The notes below the pieces were generated by a model, which was not told the origin of the DNA, ran no database searches, and saw nothing but the letters and a program-made list of their open reading frames with translations. This document shows, in pieces, positions 50,938 to 59,783 of a stretch of DNA of 64,000 nucleotides; positions within the stretch are counted from its first letter, which is position 1; each line of letters starts with the position of its first letter. The position numbers were made by a program, and so were the translations under genes. Origin of the DNA: G965230065 sp965230065 (GTDB lineage Bacteria > Bacteroidota > Bacteroidia > Cytophagales > Cyclobacteriaceae); assembly GCA_965230065.1 (NCBI GenBank), contig OZ245942.1:3720001-3784000 (forward strand), in the 5' to 3' direction.

Positions 50938-52734
50938 ATGAGCAATTATATCACCAATATTTTTACCAATAAGTTTACAAGATGGTTTTTATGGTTTGGC
51001 GGAATATTTATCCTTCTAGTGTATTTATATGTTGTTCTGCATCAACAATGGAAAGGCGAAGAGAATATAAATTTTACTGACCAGGAGATCGCTAATATTC
51101 AGACAATTGTTAATACCGTTGACCTAGATACGATAACTGATTCACTAAAATCAGAAAAAATAGATTCTCTGAAGGCTCATATTAAAGCATATGTAATTTC
51201 AAGGTATCATTTAGCAAAAGATAGCTCAAGAAACATAAACGGTGAACGAGAATTTAATCTATTTTTAAGCCAATACGCCAATGCCAATTTCCCACCTAGT
51301 TTTTTAACGGATTACCGCCTCGAGGTTCATTCCTACTTTTGGCTGACAGAAGACTTAATTTTTCTTGAAATTGTGTTCTGGAGCTTATTTGGAGTATTAT
51401 GTAGTCTTTTCTATTACATCTCCGAAGCCATTGTTAAAAATGAATATAATCCAAAACACGAATTCATTCATGCTGCCAAATTGTTCTACGCTCCACTTAC
51501 CACTTTAGTGGTGTATTTCAGTTTAAACGCTTTAATTTCAAATGGTGAGGTCAATTTAAACAGTTTACGTCACGGACTCATCATTCTATCTTTCGTATTA
51601 GGCTTCTTTTCCGGAAGAACCATTGAACTACTGAATCGGATAAAAGATTTGATCTTGCCTCACAATAGATCGGAAGATACAGTTGAAGATACAACTTCTT
51701 CTGCAAAAAAGTTTGAGGGTTTGAATGAGAATGAGCAACATAAAATCTTGGTAGAAGCAAAAAGAGAAAATGAAGAGAAATGGAAAACCATTTATTCCAA
51801 TGTAGCTTATCTTGCTATCGGGAATAAATACATAGAAAATGAAGGAAAAAAGACAGAAATCAAGTGTATTGTTTTCTATGTAAAAGAAAAAATAACAGAT
51901 AATTATGAATTAGCACAAATTGATTCTATTCCTGACTATGTTGAGTACAAAGGATATTTAATCCCTACTGATGTCCAGCAACAAGATGATACTCCGGAGA
52001 GTCAATTTTCAATCCGTCCTTTAGACCCAAGTGAACTTTACAATAGAAGACCAGGGAGTGGAATATCTCGCCGAGACTCCATAGAGTTTGGATCAATTGG
52101 ATTGATTGTATACAGGGGTAGAAAAGAAGAAACAAGAGAATACTTCATACTAAGCTGTTTTCATGTTTTATGTAATCAGGAAATGAGAAATAATTGGACA
52201 GATGTTTCAGATACGAATTATCTGGGAAGCCCTGAAGTAGTTTGCCCTTGTTTATACGATGATGAAAATAATGTCAGTACAAATGTGATAGCAAATATTA
52301 CAGAAGGCGTAATCACTCCTTATGTGGATGCTGCAATTGCCAAGCTTAAAAGAAGAGGTTCTATCCTGGACTTAGATGATCTAAAAAATCCCACTGAGAT
52401 ATATGAGGTCAAGGCTGGCGACATGGATAAGAAAGTATTACAAATGCGGGGGAGAGTATCTTCTGCTAACAAAGGTAAAATCAAGCATATTTCTAGTGAT
52501 CCACCCATTGACTATAAGTTCATTTCAAAAGATGGTAAAAGAGTTATTCGAAAAACGACTATTAATATGAAAGAATTAATACAGACAGAGAAAATATCTG
52601 AAAAAGGGGACTCTGGCGGTCCTGTCTTTACAGAAGATGGCAAAGTAGTAGGAATCATTGTTGGGGGGTCGCAAGAGTATAGTTATATCATTCCTATTAA
52701 AAGTATATTGAATAGATTATTTGTAAGTGTATAA
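50938..52734 (+). CDS. Four-helix membrane protein with trypsin-like serine protease domain
   Basis: 598 residues. Transmembrane helices at about 17-33, 139-161, 183-201 and 214-230, with a 100-residue loop after the first. Positive residues at the N-terminus (TNKFTRW), between helices 2 and 3 (KNEYNPKHEF) and after helix 4 (NRIKDLILPHNR) put the C-terminal half in the cytoplasm. That half has a complete chymotrypsin-fold triad: His409 in LSCFHVLC, Asp464 in YVDAAIA, and Ser559 in KGDSGGPVF followed by VVGIIVGG. All three are in the usual order. The helix-loop region before the protease (residues 240-300) is Glu/Lys-rich. Starts 57 bp after the WSAGC gene; 27 bp before the next gene. Function unknown; see findings. 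Confidence 0.8.
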   Translation: MSNYITNIFTNKFTRWFLWFGGIFILLVYLYVVLHQQWKGEENINFTDQEIANIQTIVNTVDLDTITDSLKSEKIDSLKAHIKAYVISRYHLAKDSSRNINGEREFNLFLSQYANANFPPSFLTDYRLEVHSYFWLTEDLIFLEIVFWSLFGVLCSLFYYISEAIVKNEYNPKHEFIHAAKLFYAPLTTLVVYFSLNALISNGEVNLNSLRHGLIILSFVLGFFSGRTIELLNRIKDLILPHNRSEDTVEDTTSSAKKFEGLNENEQHKILVEAKRENEEKWKTIYSNVAYLAIGNKYIENEGKKTEIKCIVFYVKEKITDNYELAQIDSIPDYVEYKGYLIPTDVQQQDDTPESQFSIRPLDPSELYNRRPGSGISRRDSIEFGSIGLIVYRGRKEETREYFILSCFHVLCNQEMRNNWTDVSDTNYLGSPEVVCPCLYDDENNVSTNVIANITEGVITPYVDAAIAKLKRRGSILDLDDLKNPTEIYEVKAGDMDKKVLQMRGRVSSANKGKIKHISSDPPIDYKFISKDGKRVIRKTTINMKELIQTEKISEKGDSGGPVFTEDGKVVGIIVGGSQEYSYIIPIKSILNRLFVSV

Positions 52735-52761
52735 AAACATTTTCAACTAAGAACCAAAATA

Positions 52762-55260
52762 ATGAAAAACAAAATTATACTTTTTTCTGTCATTGTTATC
52801 TTTTTTAATCGCATATGCCTTGCTCAGATTGAAATTAAGATAGACTTTCAAGATTTTCGAGATTCGATTGAGACACAAGCATTAACTGAAGAAGGTTTTA
52901 ATATTATGATACATAATATTGAACCGGAAAGTGAAAAGATGAACGTTCGCAACTATGTGTTTTTTCAACACAAAGGAGACAATTCTCAAGAAATAGAAAA
53001 TGAAATTACTGAAGAGACCAATAATACCATTACTTTTAAAATAAAAAACATTAACACTCAAGCTTCCTCAATTTCAATTAAGGATAAGACTGATCAACTA
53101 AAAACTATTATAGTATTAACTACAAATGGAGAAAACAAAAAAACACCTAATCTTTCCCAGTCTACCGAAATAGATGTTGAGATCACAGGTATACCAATCT
53201 ATGATGCTTTTGAACTCAAAAGATTAATGGATTTAGGTGATACTACAACCGTAAAAAAGATTTTGAATTTTTACTCTAATGAAGAGAAATACAATGATAA
53301 TCCATTATTTATAAAAGCAGGATTAATTCCTTTTAATAAAGTAGAAGCAAATAGTTTTATTGGATCTACGTTTAGTAAATTAGTTTCACAGGTTGGCGGT
53401 ACTAATGTAACTACCTTTGTTGATGGTATAGCTCAGTTTATTATTGAACGGGCAACAGAAGAACTTAATGTGGCTTTTTTTAATCGTCTCAAAAAACAGT
53501 TTGATCAGTATCCAGAATTTGAGATACTATTTCCCAACACTTTCAAGTTTCTTGCAAAAATAGAAGCAAGTATGTATGCCTCAATTCTTCAGGCATTACA
53601 AGAGGCTTTTAAAAAGGACTGCATAGAATTAAGTTATAATTTAACTAAACTCCAATTGTTAACAAAAAGAGATTGTGATACAAAATGTGAAAATGATTGT
53701 ATTAATGATTGCGAAGAAAGAAATGGAAAGAATTGTAACGAAAAATGTAATAAAAAATTAAAAAAATGCAAGAATACGTGTAAGGAAATTAATACTAGAA
53801 TTGATGGATATAAAAAAATGTTCAGCACTCCGGAAGGTTTGTCTTTCTTATCTTTATTATTCGTTACAGATGGATTGATTAAAGGAAAAAATCCTATTGA
53901 TATTGTAGTAATACTTTCTGACTCTATCGATTATAGAAATGAAAACTTAAATTTAAATTTCCCATCTAATTATGTGCATAGTTTAAGATTAATTAAACTG
54001 ATATTCGAAAGCATTAGGAGCAAGAATAGAGAGGAAGTGTTTGCTTCACAATTAGATATAAAGAAGGTATTAACAGATGAAATAACATTTAAAATTTACT
54101 TAGGACTACTTTATGAGCAAAACGAGAAACTTGATATTTTCTTTACCATTGGCTCTGATACAATCAGGTTTAAACAAACATTAAAGAATTATGCTAATAG
54201 CGATTCTCTTAATAATCCTATTCAATACTTCGAGAATGTTTCTGTAAGCATCGCAGAAATAAATCAAAATGTAAAAGAAATTAAAACAATTGTTGGTAAC
54301 GGAGGAACATTTAAATATACCAACTACACGAATTACTATAATTCTCTTATTAATCTTGCAGAAAACATAATCAGTTTTAACCAGATAAATGCTTCTATTG
54401 ATATTAGCACAGCTAAAATAACTCATTATTTATCCAATGCAAGATTATTAGGACAAGTTTATTATGATATAAGCAACAGGAATTATAGTTCAGCTCTTAT
54501 AAATTCTATTTCACTTTTAGAAGAAGAAACTTCCGACATTTTTTCTCCATTAATCAGGGAAGCTAAATCTTCCTTAAATAGGGATAGTTTGACTAAAAAT
54601 GAAAAGAAACAACTTGAAGAAACAATAGAAAATAATGAAAGTTATCATTTGCTAATAAATAATTTAACAAAGTATGGCAATTTTATAGGCACTGTAGCTC
54701 AAGCCCAAAGCGCCGATGAAGTTAAAAGTGCCATTGAGGCAGTAGCACTTCCCACCGGTAGTTCTTCTATTAAAAAGAAAACCCCCTTTAACATAGCACT
54801 CAACGCATATATAGGTGGGCATGCAGGCCATGAAAACGTTGAGGGATCTCAAGAAATTATATTAAGCGACGGAATAAATTCAGCAGGTATATTTACACCT
54901 GTTGGTATCACGTTTAGTACTGGATTATTTAGAAATAAAAACTATTCTACTTCAATCAGTTTACTAGGTTCAATTATTGATATTAGTGCTGTAACAACCT
55001 ACCGTCTTGATAGCAGTGATACTAATATTAATGCGGAAATAACCTTAGAAAATATAATTTCTCCAGGCGGCTATTTGATAATTGGATTGCCCTACATGCC
55101 TCTTTCCTTGGGTTTCGGAGCACAAATCAACCCAAATCTTAGAAAAGTTACTGCTGATGGCATTGACATAAGCGTTGACAAATATACAAGATTTTCAATT
55201 TTCTTAGCTGTAGATATTCCTATATTCAACTTATATACAGTTCCGAAGAAAAAAAGATAA
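52762..55260 (+). CDS. Large exported protein with Cys-rich insert and possible C-terminal beta-barrel
   Basis: 832 residues with a clear signal peptide (IILFSVIVIFFNRICLAQ). I recognise no named family. Residues about 304-343 hold nine Cys in 36 residues, with CDTKCENDCINDCEE and CNEKCNKKLKKCKNTC, which looks like a metal or disulfide knot. The middle is helical and Asn/Lys/Ile-rich. The last 160 residues alternate polar and hydrophobic (TPVGITFSTGLF, SISLLGSIIDISAVTTYRL, GGYLIIGLPYMPLSLGFGA, FSIFLAVDIPIF), which suggests an outer-membrane barrel or sheet. Composition is very AT-rich. It lies between the protease and the propeller gene, and could be a substrate or partner of either. Confidence 0.65.
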   Translation: MKNKIILFSVIVIFFNRICLAQIEIKIDFQDFRDSIETQALTEEGFNIMIHNIEPESEKMNVRNYVFFQHKGDNSQEIENEITEETNNTITFKIKNINTQASSISIKDKTDQLKTIIVLTTNGENKKTPNLSQSTEIDVEITGIPIYDAFELKRLMDLGDTTTVKKILNFYSNEEKYNDNPLFIKAGLIPFNKVEANSFIGSTFSKLVSQVGGTNVTTFVDGIAQFIIERATEELNVAFFNRLKKQFDQYPEFEILFPNTFKFLAKIEASMYASILQALQEAFKKDCIELSYNLTKLQLLTKRDCDTKCENDCINDCEERNGKNCNEKCNKKLKKCKNTCKEINTRIDGYKKMFSTPEGLSFLSLLFVTDGLIKGKNPIDIVVILSDSIDYRNENLNLNFPSNYVHSLRLIKLIFESIRSKNREEVFASQLDIKKVLTDEITFKIYLGLLYEQNEKLDIFFTIGSDTIRFKQTLKNYANSDSLNNPIQYFENVSVSIAEINQNVKEIKTIVGNGGTFKYTNYTNYYNSLINLAENIISFNQINASIDISTAKITHYLSNARLLGQVYYDISNRNYSSALINSISLLEEETSDIFSPLIREAKSSLNRDSLTKNEKKQLEETIENNESYHLLINNLTKYGNFIGTVAQAQSADEVKSAIEAVALPTGSSSIKKKTPFNIALNAYIGGHAGHENVEGSQEIILSDGINSAGIFTPVGITFSTGLFRNKNYSTSISLLGSIIDISAVTTYRLDSSDTNINAEITLENIISPGGYLIIGLPYMPLSLGFGAQINPNLRKVTADGIDISVDKYTRFSIFLAVDIPIFNLYTVPKKKR

Positions 55261-55373
55261 AGTTTATTTACATCTAAATTTTGATGTCAAGGCTATCCAT
55301 TCTAATAATTGCTTAAAGATACTGGAGAATAAGATACTAACCGTCAACTTAAATTGATGAAAACATATATGCT

Positions 55374-56363
55374 ATGAATAGAATCGTTTTGATCCCAATC
55401 CTATGCTTTTATATTAATTCTCTGATATTGTTTTATTCAGATACTCAATCTAAAAGGAGATTAACTTCTGAATATTTACCAATAATCAGCAATCCTATAT
55501 CAAACCACAGTGAATATTATAATTCAGATACTTTTATCTACAAAGCAGATTCATTAGAGTTAAAACTTAAGCAAGTACTGCATCTGGAAGACTATCGTGG
55601 GAAATTCGAGTTGAGTGGCTTTTCTACTTCGGACGGAAATAATATCTATGCTGTTACTGATAATAATGAAGAGATATTTAGTATTTCTATATTCGATAGC
55701 GTATGGAGAATCCAAAATACAATTTATTCAGTAGAAAAAGGAAAAGATTTGGAAGGTATATGTAACTGCGGAGAAGAGATTTATTTTATTAATGAAAGGC
55801 CAGATAATAATGCTTATGAATTTGCGAATAAGTCCGTAAAAGCCCTTACCAGAAAATCTATGTTTTTACCAGATAATAATACCGCTTGGGGTAATGCAGG
55901 ACTAGAAGGCATTGCTATTAATTGCAATGATAACATCCTTTATTTAGCAAAAGAAAGGGACATGCCCGCCTTATTTAAATTTGAAAATGGTAAAATCTCT
56001 ACACTTGAAACAAATTTCTCATCTGATACTGATATTAGTGATTTAGTATTTTTTAATAATTTCCTATACATACTCGAAAGAAAAAAACATGCCATTACTA
56101 AACTAGATGATAATGGTAAATTCATAATAAGTTTTTCGTTCCGCCATATTACTATGAAAGAAGATAAACAGATGTACAATGGGAAACAAGAACACGGTTC
56201 AGCAGAAGCACTTATGTTTATTGGTAAAAAAATCTATATCGGTATGGATCCACTTGGAAACAAAATACAAGAATGGTTTATTAATGATAATATAGATAAG
56301 GGGGCCAAAAAAAGTGGTCACATTTCAGTTATTTTAGAATTAGAGATGCCAGAAGAATTTTAA
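55374..56363 (+). CDS. SdiA-regulated/phytase-like exported beta-propeller protein
   Basis: A 329-residue protein with an N-terminal hydrophobic segment (VLIPILCFYINSLILFY). Strands spaced like a propeller follow: ELSGFSTSDGNNIYAVTDNNEEIFSIS, VEKGKDLEGICNCGEEIYFINER, WGNAGLEGIAINCNDNILYLAKER and SDLVFFNNFLYILERKKHAITKLD. The GLEGIA and E-R segments match the SdiA-regulated or esterase-like phytase superfamily. Known members are periplasmic or outer-membrane proteins of uncertain activity. 113 bp separates it from the upstream gene and 28 bp from the downstream gene. Confidence 0.7.
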   Translation: MNRIVLIPILCFYINSLILFYSDTQSKRRLTSEYLPIISNPISNHSEYYNSDTFIYKADSLELKLKQVLHLEDYRGKFELSGFSTSDGNNIYAVTDNNEEIFSISIFDSVWRIQNTIYSVEKGKDLEGICNCGEEIYFINERPDNNAYEFANKSVKALTRKSMFLPDNNTAWGNAGLEGIAINCNDNILYLAKERDMPALFKFENGKISTLETNFSSDTDISDLVFFNNFLYILERKKHAITKLDDNGKFIISFSFRHITMKEDKQMYNGKQEHGSAEALMFIGKKIYIGMDPLGNKIQEWFINDNIDKGAKKSGHISVILELEMPEEF

Positions 56364-56391
56364 TTGTTAAAACTTAATAATCCTATTTGCA

Positions 56392-57207
56392 ATGTTCTCA
56401 AATACAGGAAATTTATCATTTTATCTGGGAATCACTTTTATAGTGCTATCACTTGTCGGTTTAATCATTACCTACATTTTGATAAAAAAAGGTACGGTGG
56501 AAGGAGAGAAACTTGATAAGCTCATTGATTTAGGGAAGTGGTATATTGTTTCAGTAGCCATTGTATTAGCAGCAGCTATTGTAAATGATGGGTTTAGGGA
56601 AAGAGAGCAGGATATTAAGGAAATGGATGTGTTTGATAAGTATATCAGTACCATAACTATGGCTGGTGGTATAGAACAAAGATGGCTTTTATGTGAATAT
56701 TTTGCTGCTGTCTCCCCCGATGGACCTTTACAAAAAGCCTGGAAGAATTATCAGAAAATTCTTCAGCCACGATACGATGAATATAGAAATGATCAAGAAG
56801 AGATTGTTGAAATTACAAATACGGTAAATCCTACCTTTGACCAAAAACAGAGATTAGCCATATTACAAGAAAAAAATGCTGCACTAGAACAAAGCTTCGT
56901 GCAGATAAGTGACGTTAATGGATTAAGTGCAGCTATTGACGAATGGGTAATTATTGCAGGTGGAGATGAAACCCAGGAAGAAGCTAATTTTGAGGTATCA
57001 AAAGCAAAGAGCGTAAATTATACTGCTTCTATCTACAAAAAAGGAAATATGTTTAGGACAGTGGTAGGCCCTTTTTTTAGAAAAGAGCAAGCTTCAGAGG
57101 CTATTCCTATTATTAAGAAGAGTGTAAATTCGGAAGCTTATCTGGTGAAACTGAGTAATTGGTGCCACAACCCGATTGTCCGAGATGGTTATATTGAATG
57201 TAACTGA
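56392..57207 (+). CDS. Two-helix membrane protein with SPOR-like C-terminal domain
   Basis: 271 residues. Transmembrane helices at about 7-28 (LSFYLGITFIVLSLVGLIITYIL) and 45-62 (WYIVSVAIVLAAAIV). A helical coiled segment (KQRLAILQEKNAALEQSF) follows. The end, YTASIYKKGNMFRTVVGPFFRKEQASEAIPIIKKSVNSEAYLV, has the length and strand-helix pattern of a SPOR peptidoglycan-binding domain. The match is by pattern and not strong. A SPOR domain needs to face the periplasm, which the two-helix topology allows only if the N-terminus is outside. Last gene of the AT-rich cluster, with no gene for 300 bp after it. Confidence 0.6.
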   Translation: MFSNTGNLSFYLGITFIVLSLVGLIITYILIKKGTVEGEKLDKLIDLGKWYIVSVAIVLAAAIVNDGFREREQDIKEMDVFDKYISTITMAGGIEQRWLLCEYFAAVSPDGPLQKAWKNYQKILQPRYDEYRNDQEEIVEITNTVNPTFDQKQRLAILQEKNAALEQSFVQISDVNGLSAAIDEWVIIAGGDETQEEANFEVSKAKSVNYTASIYKKGNMFRTVVGPFFRKEQASEAIPIIKKSVNSEAYLVKLSNWCHNPIVRDGYIECN

Positions 57208-57509
57208 ATAATAACTACTCTTGATTATTGCTGTCTTATATCTACATTATTCAGAGTGAGTGATAAATCCCCCATATATCAAGGTTTGAGAACTTAAGAT
57301 TGGAGTCCATATCTAATGGAATGATAATTAATCACAAATTGGCTAAAACTGACCATTTTCTATTTATCTTACTTTCCTAAAAATAAGTCATATCAACCTA
57401 TTCCTTACACCCCTCAGCTTTCCCCAAAAAAGCAGTAGTAATATTCCTTAACAAGCATCAATTTTGGTTTCGTAAAAGTATTTAAGTATAAAAACTAAAA
57501 TTGATTGCT
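57208..57509. other. AT-rich intergenic region closing the accessory cluster
   Basis: About 300 bp, AT-rich, with no gene, strong hairpin or repeat that I can see. It marks the change from the AT-rich cluster to the GC-richer DUF4469 gene, so a boundary of transferred DNA may lie here. Confidence 0.35.
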
Positions 57510-58211
57510 ATGAGCTTTAAGTATGGTCTGCGGGAAAACCCTCTGAACAAATCGGGTGTAAAAAACTACATCGCCTCCCCACAACGCGATGCCTCCAAGT
57601 CGATAGATGATATTATTGATATGATGATTGGCAAAGGGTCTACGGTTACCCGGGCCGAGGCGTATTCGGTGATAGAAGAGTTCAACTATGCCATAGAGCA
57701 AATTTTGCTGAGCGGGGTGAGTGTCAACACCCCCATGTTCAACATTTCCCCCAGCATTACGGGCACGTTTGATACCCTGGAAGAGAAATTTGACAAAAGC
57801 AGGCATGAGGTCAATATCAACATCAATCCGGGTGGACGCCTGGGCAAAATAGCCGCCCTCATTCCTTTAGAAAAGGTAGATGCAGACCTCCGCCTGCCCG
57901 TACTCAAAAGCTTTACCGATATTGTGAGCGAAACCCAGAATGCCGAACTCACCCCCGGCGGCATCGGCCACATCAAAGGTGATTTCCTGAAGCTGGATAC
58001 TACCGATGCACAGCAGGGCGTATTCTTTATTGATAAAAACAGTGTAGAAACCCAGGTGGCTTCCATTGCCCGCAACAAGCCCGGCGAACTCATCTTTATG
58101 ATACCCAACGGCCTGGCGAAAGGCAACTACCGGGTAGAGGTTCGTTCAGTCTTCCACAACACCAAAAGCCTCCGCACCGGCACCCTGGCCGGGCAGCTTA
58201 CGGTGAAGTAG
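57510..58211 (+). CDS. HU-like DNA-binding protein with DUF4469 domain
   Basis: A 233-residue protein starting at ATG 57510. The first 125 residues (KYGLRENPLNKSG, then DIIDMMIGKGSTVTRAEAYSVIEEFNYAIEQILLSGVSVNTPMFNISPSITGTF in overlapping parts) form an HU/IHF-type domain of the Bacteroidota-specific kind, with the DNA arm NININPGGRLGK. The C-terminal 90 residues, with GHIKGDFLKLD and FMIPNGLAKGNYRVEVRSVF, form an Ig-like DUF4469 module. The role is probably nucleoid-related, but family members are often near mobile DNA. It stands alone. Confidence 0.8.
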   Translation: MSFKYGLRENPLNKSGVKNYIASPQRDASKSIDDIIDMMIGKGSTVTRAEAYSVIEEFNYAIEQILLSGVSVNTPMFNISPSITGTFDTLEEKFDKSRHEVNININPGGRLGKIAALIPLEKVDADLRLPVLKSFTDIVSETQNAELTPGGIGHIKGDFLKLDTTDAQQGVFFIDKNSVETQVASIARNKPGELIFMIPNGLAKGNYRVEVRSVFHNTKSLRTGTLAGQLTVK

Positions 58212-58249
58212 CCATAATACCTGTTTGCTTTAAAAGATGCAGCGTCGGA

Positions 58250-58271
58250 GCACGGACATCCCTGTCCGTGC
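58250..58271. repeat. Palindromic hairpin (CGGACA family)
   Basis: GCACGGACA tccc TGTCCGTGC, a perfect 9-bp stem with a 4-nt loop, 38 bp after the DUF4469 gene. Same core and loop as the hairpin at 35400-35417. GCGT before and ACGC after extend the symmetry. No T tract follows. Confidence 0.6.
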
Positions 58272-58406
58272 ATACGCATGTGCTTGTGGTCTGGAAGCCG
58301 CCTGAGCCCGGTCTGAGCTCCAAACCGTCAGAACTTTTTGTTCGTACTGAAGTGCAGACAAATAAAAAATGTTGGATAAATTTCTGGAAAAATGGGGTCT
58401 CCGTAG

Positions 58407-58425
58407 GGCGGTTCGGTGAACCGCC
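58407..58425. repeat. Perfect hairpin GGCGGTTC ggt GAACCGCC
   Basis: An 8-bp stem with a 3-nt loop. It sits between two direct copies of TTTGTTCGTAC (near 58337 and 58447). Part of a cluster of palindromes in this 560-bp gap. Confidence 0.6.
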
Positions 58426-58510
58426 TTACCATATCCGACAGGACTTATTTGTTCGTACCGAAATTTACATTGTCAGATTAGTATAAAAATAAAAAAACGA
58501 GTGCGTCTTG

Positions 58511-58622
58511 CCGGATGAGCGACCGCGCCCGGCGAAATTCCGGCCACCGTGGCGCGGCATCTTTTGCATAGAAGCGGGAGACCCCGGAATTCGCCGGGCG
58601 CCGGGCGCTATCGCTCATCCGG
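58511..58622. repeat. 112-bp GC-rich long inverted repeat
   Basis: Left arm 58511-58543 (starts CCGGATGAGCGAC, ends AAATTCCGG) pairs with right arm 58584-58622 (starts CCGGAATTCGCCGGGCGC, ends TATCGCTCATCCGG). The arms match over about 30 pairs, with small bulges (one extra T on the left, six extra bases on the right). The 40-bp loop contains the small palindrome GCCACCGTGGC. GC content is far above the surrounding sequence. Confidence 0.75.
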
Positions 58623-58767
58623 GGAAAATGACCTTTGTTTATTAAACTGACAAAGTACAACTATGTATAACAAGCATTTTTAATAAGGAAGGTATTGGAC
58701 ATTTTTTCATCTTAAGAAGAGAAGTGTTACCTTCGAGTTTATCAAAATTTTGCTTAGTTTTATACAT

Positions 58768-59736
58768 ATGAAAATTACCATCATTCTTGCAAGCATATTA
58801 TTACTGGCTGGTGTGATCGCATTCACTTTTTCGGGTGATGCAGAAATGCCACCACAAAAAGAACAAAATGAAAACAGTACCGAAAAGATAAAGATTGCCC
58901 ACCTGGGCGATGGGGATACCACCGGGCTTGGGGGTATTCGCCAGGCTTTTGCCCAACGAAATCCGGGGTATGACCTGCATTTTTATCACCAAACCAGGTC
59001 GTTGCCGCCAAAGCAGGCTTTCCGGCTGGCCTTTATCCAAAAGGGTGGGGGCACGGCGAGTATTGCCGAAGAGGTTGCCTCCAAAGTTTCAGTAGGCGAT
59101 ATTGTGTACCTGAACAAGGGGCAGGCCATGGAGACCGACAGCCTGCTCGACATCGTGGTATTTACCGTGCCCGAACCGTTGCCCGGCAATATTCCCAATT
59201 TCATTCGTCCCGACTGGGATGAGAACATTACCGATACGCCGGGCGGGTGCGCTACGGCCACCAATGCCTACCGCCGCATTTTGCTCACCTGGAAAGACCA
59301 GGTAGGGCCTTATACCTACCATGCCCTGAATGCCCACCGGGTGCGTATTACAGACTCATTTTCTCACTACCACCCCCTTGATGGAGGGTTTGATGAGTTT
59401 TATCTGGTGCAAATGGTGCAGCCCAATGCCCGCCTCATTACTTCCGAACAAACCGATTTGATAGAACATCCCGAATCAGTTACTGAAGAACAGGCAAAAG
59501 GATTACTGCAAAGTACTCCCCTGGAGGTAGGCGATCTTATCTATTTGCCCCGTGGGGTTGTACACCGTGGGTTAGACGGAGTACTAGCACAGGTCATTAC
59601 CGTGCCGGGCTTTGTTCCTGGCTCTGAAATTGGGGTTGACCATCATTTACGGCGCATCAATGAAAACCTTTCTTTGGAAGGAGACGCCGCCCTGCCTTAT
59701 AATGAAGAGGCTTCGCACGAGGCAGTAATTAAGTAA
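58768..59736 (+). CDS. Exported cupin-like protein
   Basis: About 322 residues from ATG 58768; an upstream TTG at 58750 would add six residues. The N-terminal hydrophobic helix (ITIILASILLLAGVIAFTF) is a signal or anchor. The C-terminal 190 residues look like a cupin barrel: VRITDSFSHYHPLDGGFDEFYLVQMV supplies His, His and Glu of motif 1, and VGDLIYLPRGVVHRGLDG supplies the motif 2 His. An additional, more degenerate barrel may precede it (VGDIVYLNKGQAMETDSLLDIVVFTVP), so it may be bicupin. Substrate unknown. Followed on the same strand by lipoprotein, GH2 and GT2 genes, so a link to sugar metabolism is possible. Confidence 0.65.
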   Translation: MKITIILASILLLAGVIAFTFSGDAEMPPQKEQNENSTEKIKIAHLGDGDTTGLGGIRQAFAQRNPGYDLHFYHQTRSLPPKQAFRLAFIQKGGGTASIAEEVASKVSVGDIVYLNKGQAMETDSLLDIVVFTVPEPLPGNIPNFIRPDWDENITDTPGGCATATNAYRRILLTWKDQVGPYTYHALNAHRVRITDSFSHYHPLDGGFDEFYLVQMVQPNARLITSEQTDLIEHPESVTEEQAKGLLQSTPLEVGDLIYLPRGVVHRGLDGVLAQVITVPGFVPGSEIGVDHHLRRINENLSLEGDAALPYNEEASHEAVIK

Positions 59737-59783
59737 ACCGAACCGGATGTCCGACGCCATGGCAGTTTCCTCTGTACACAATA

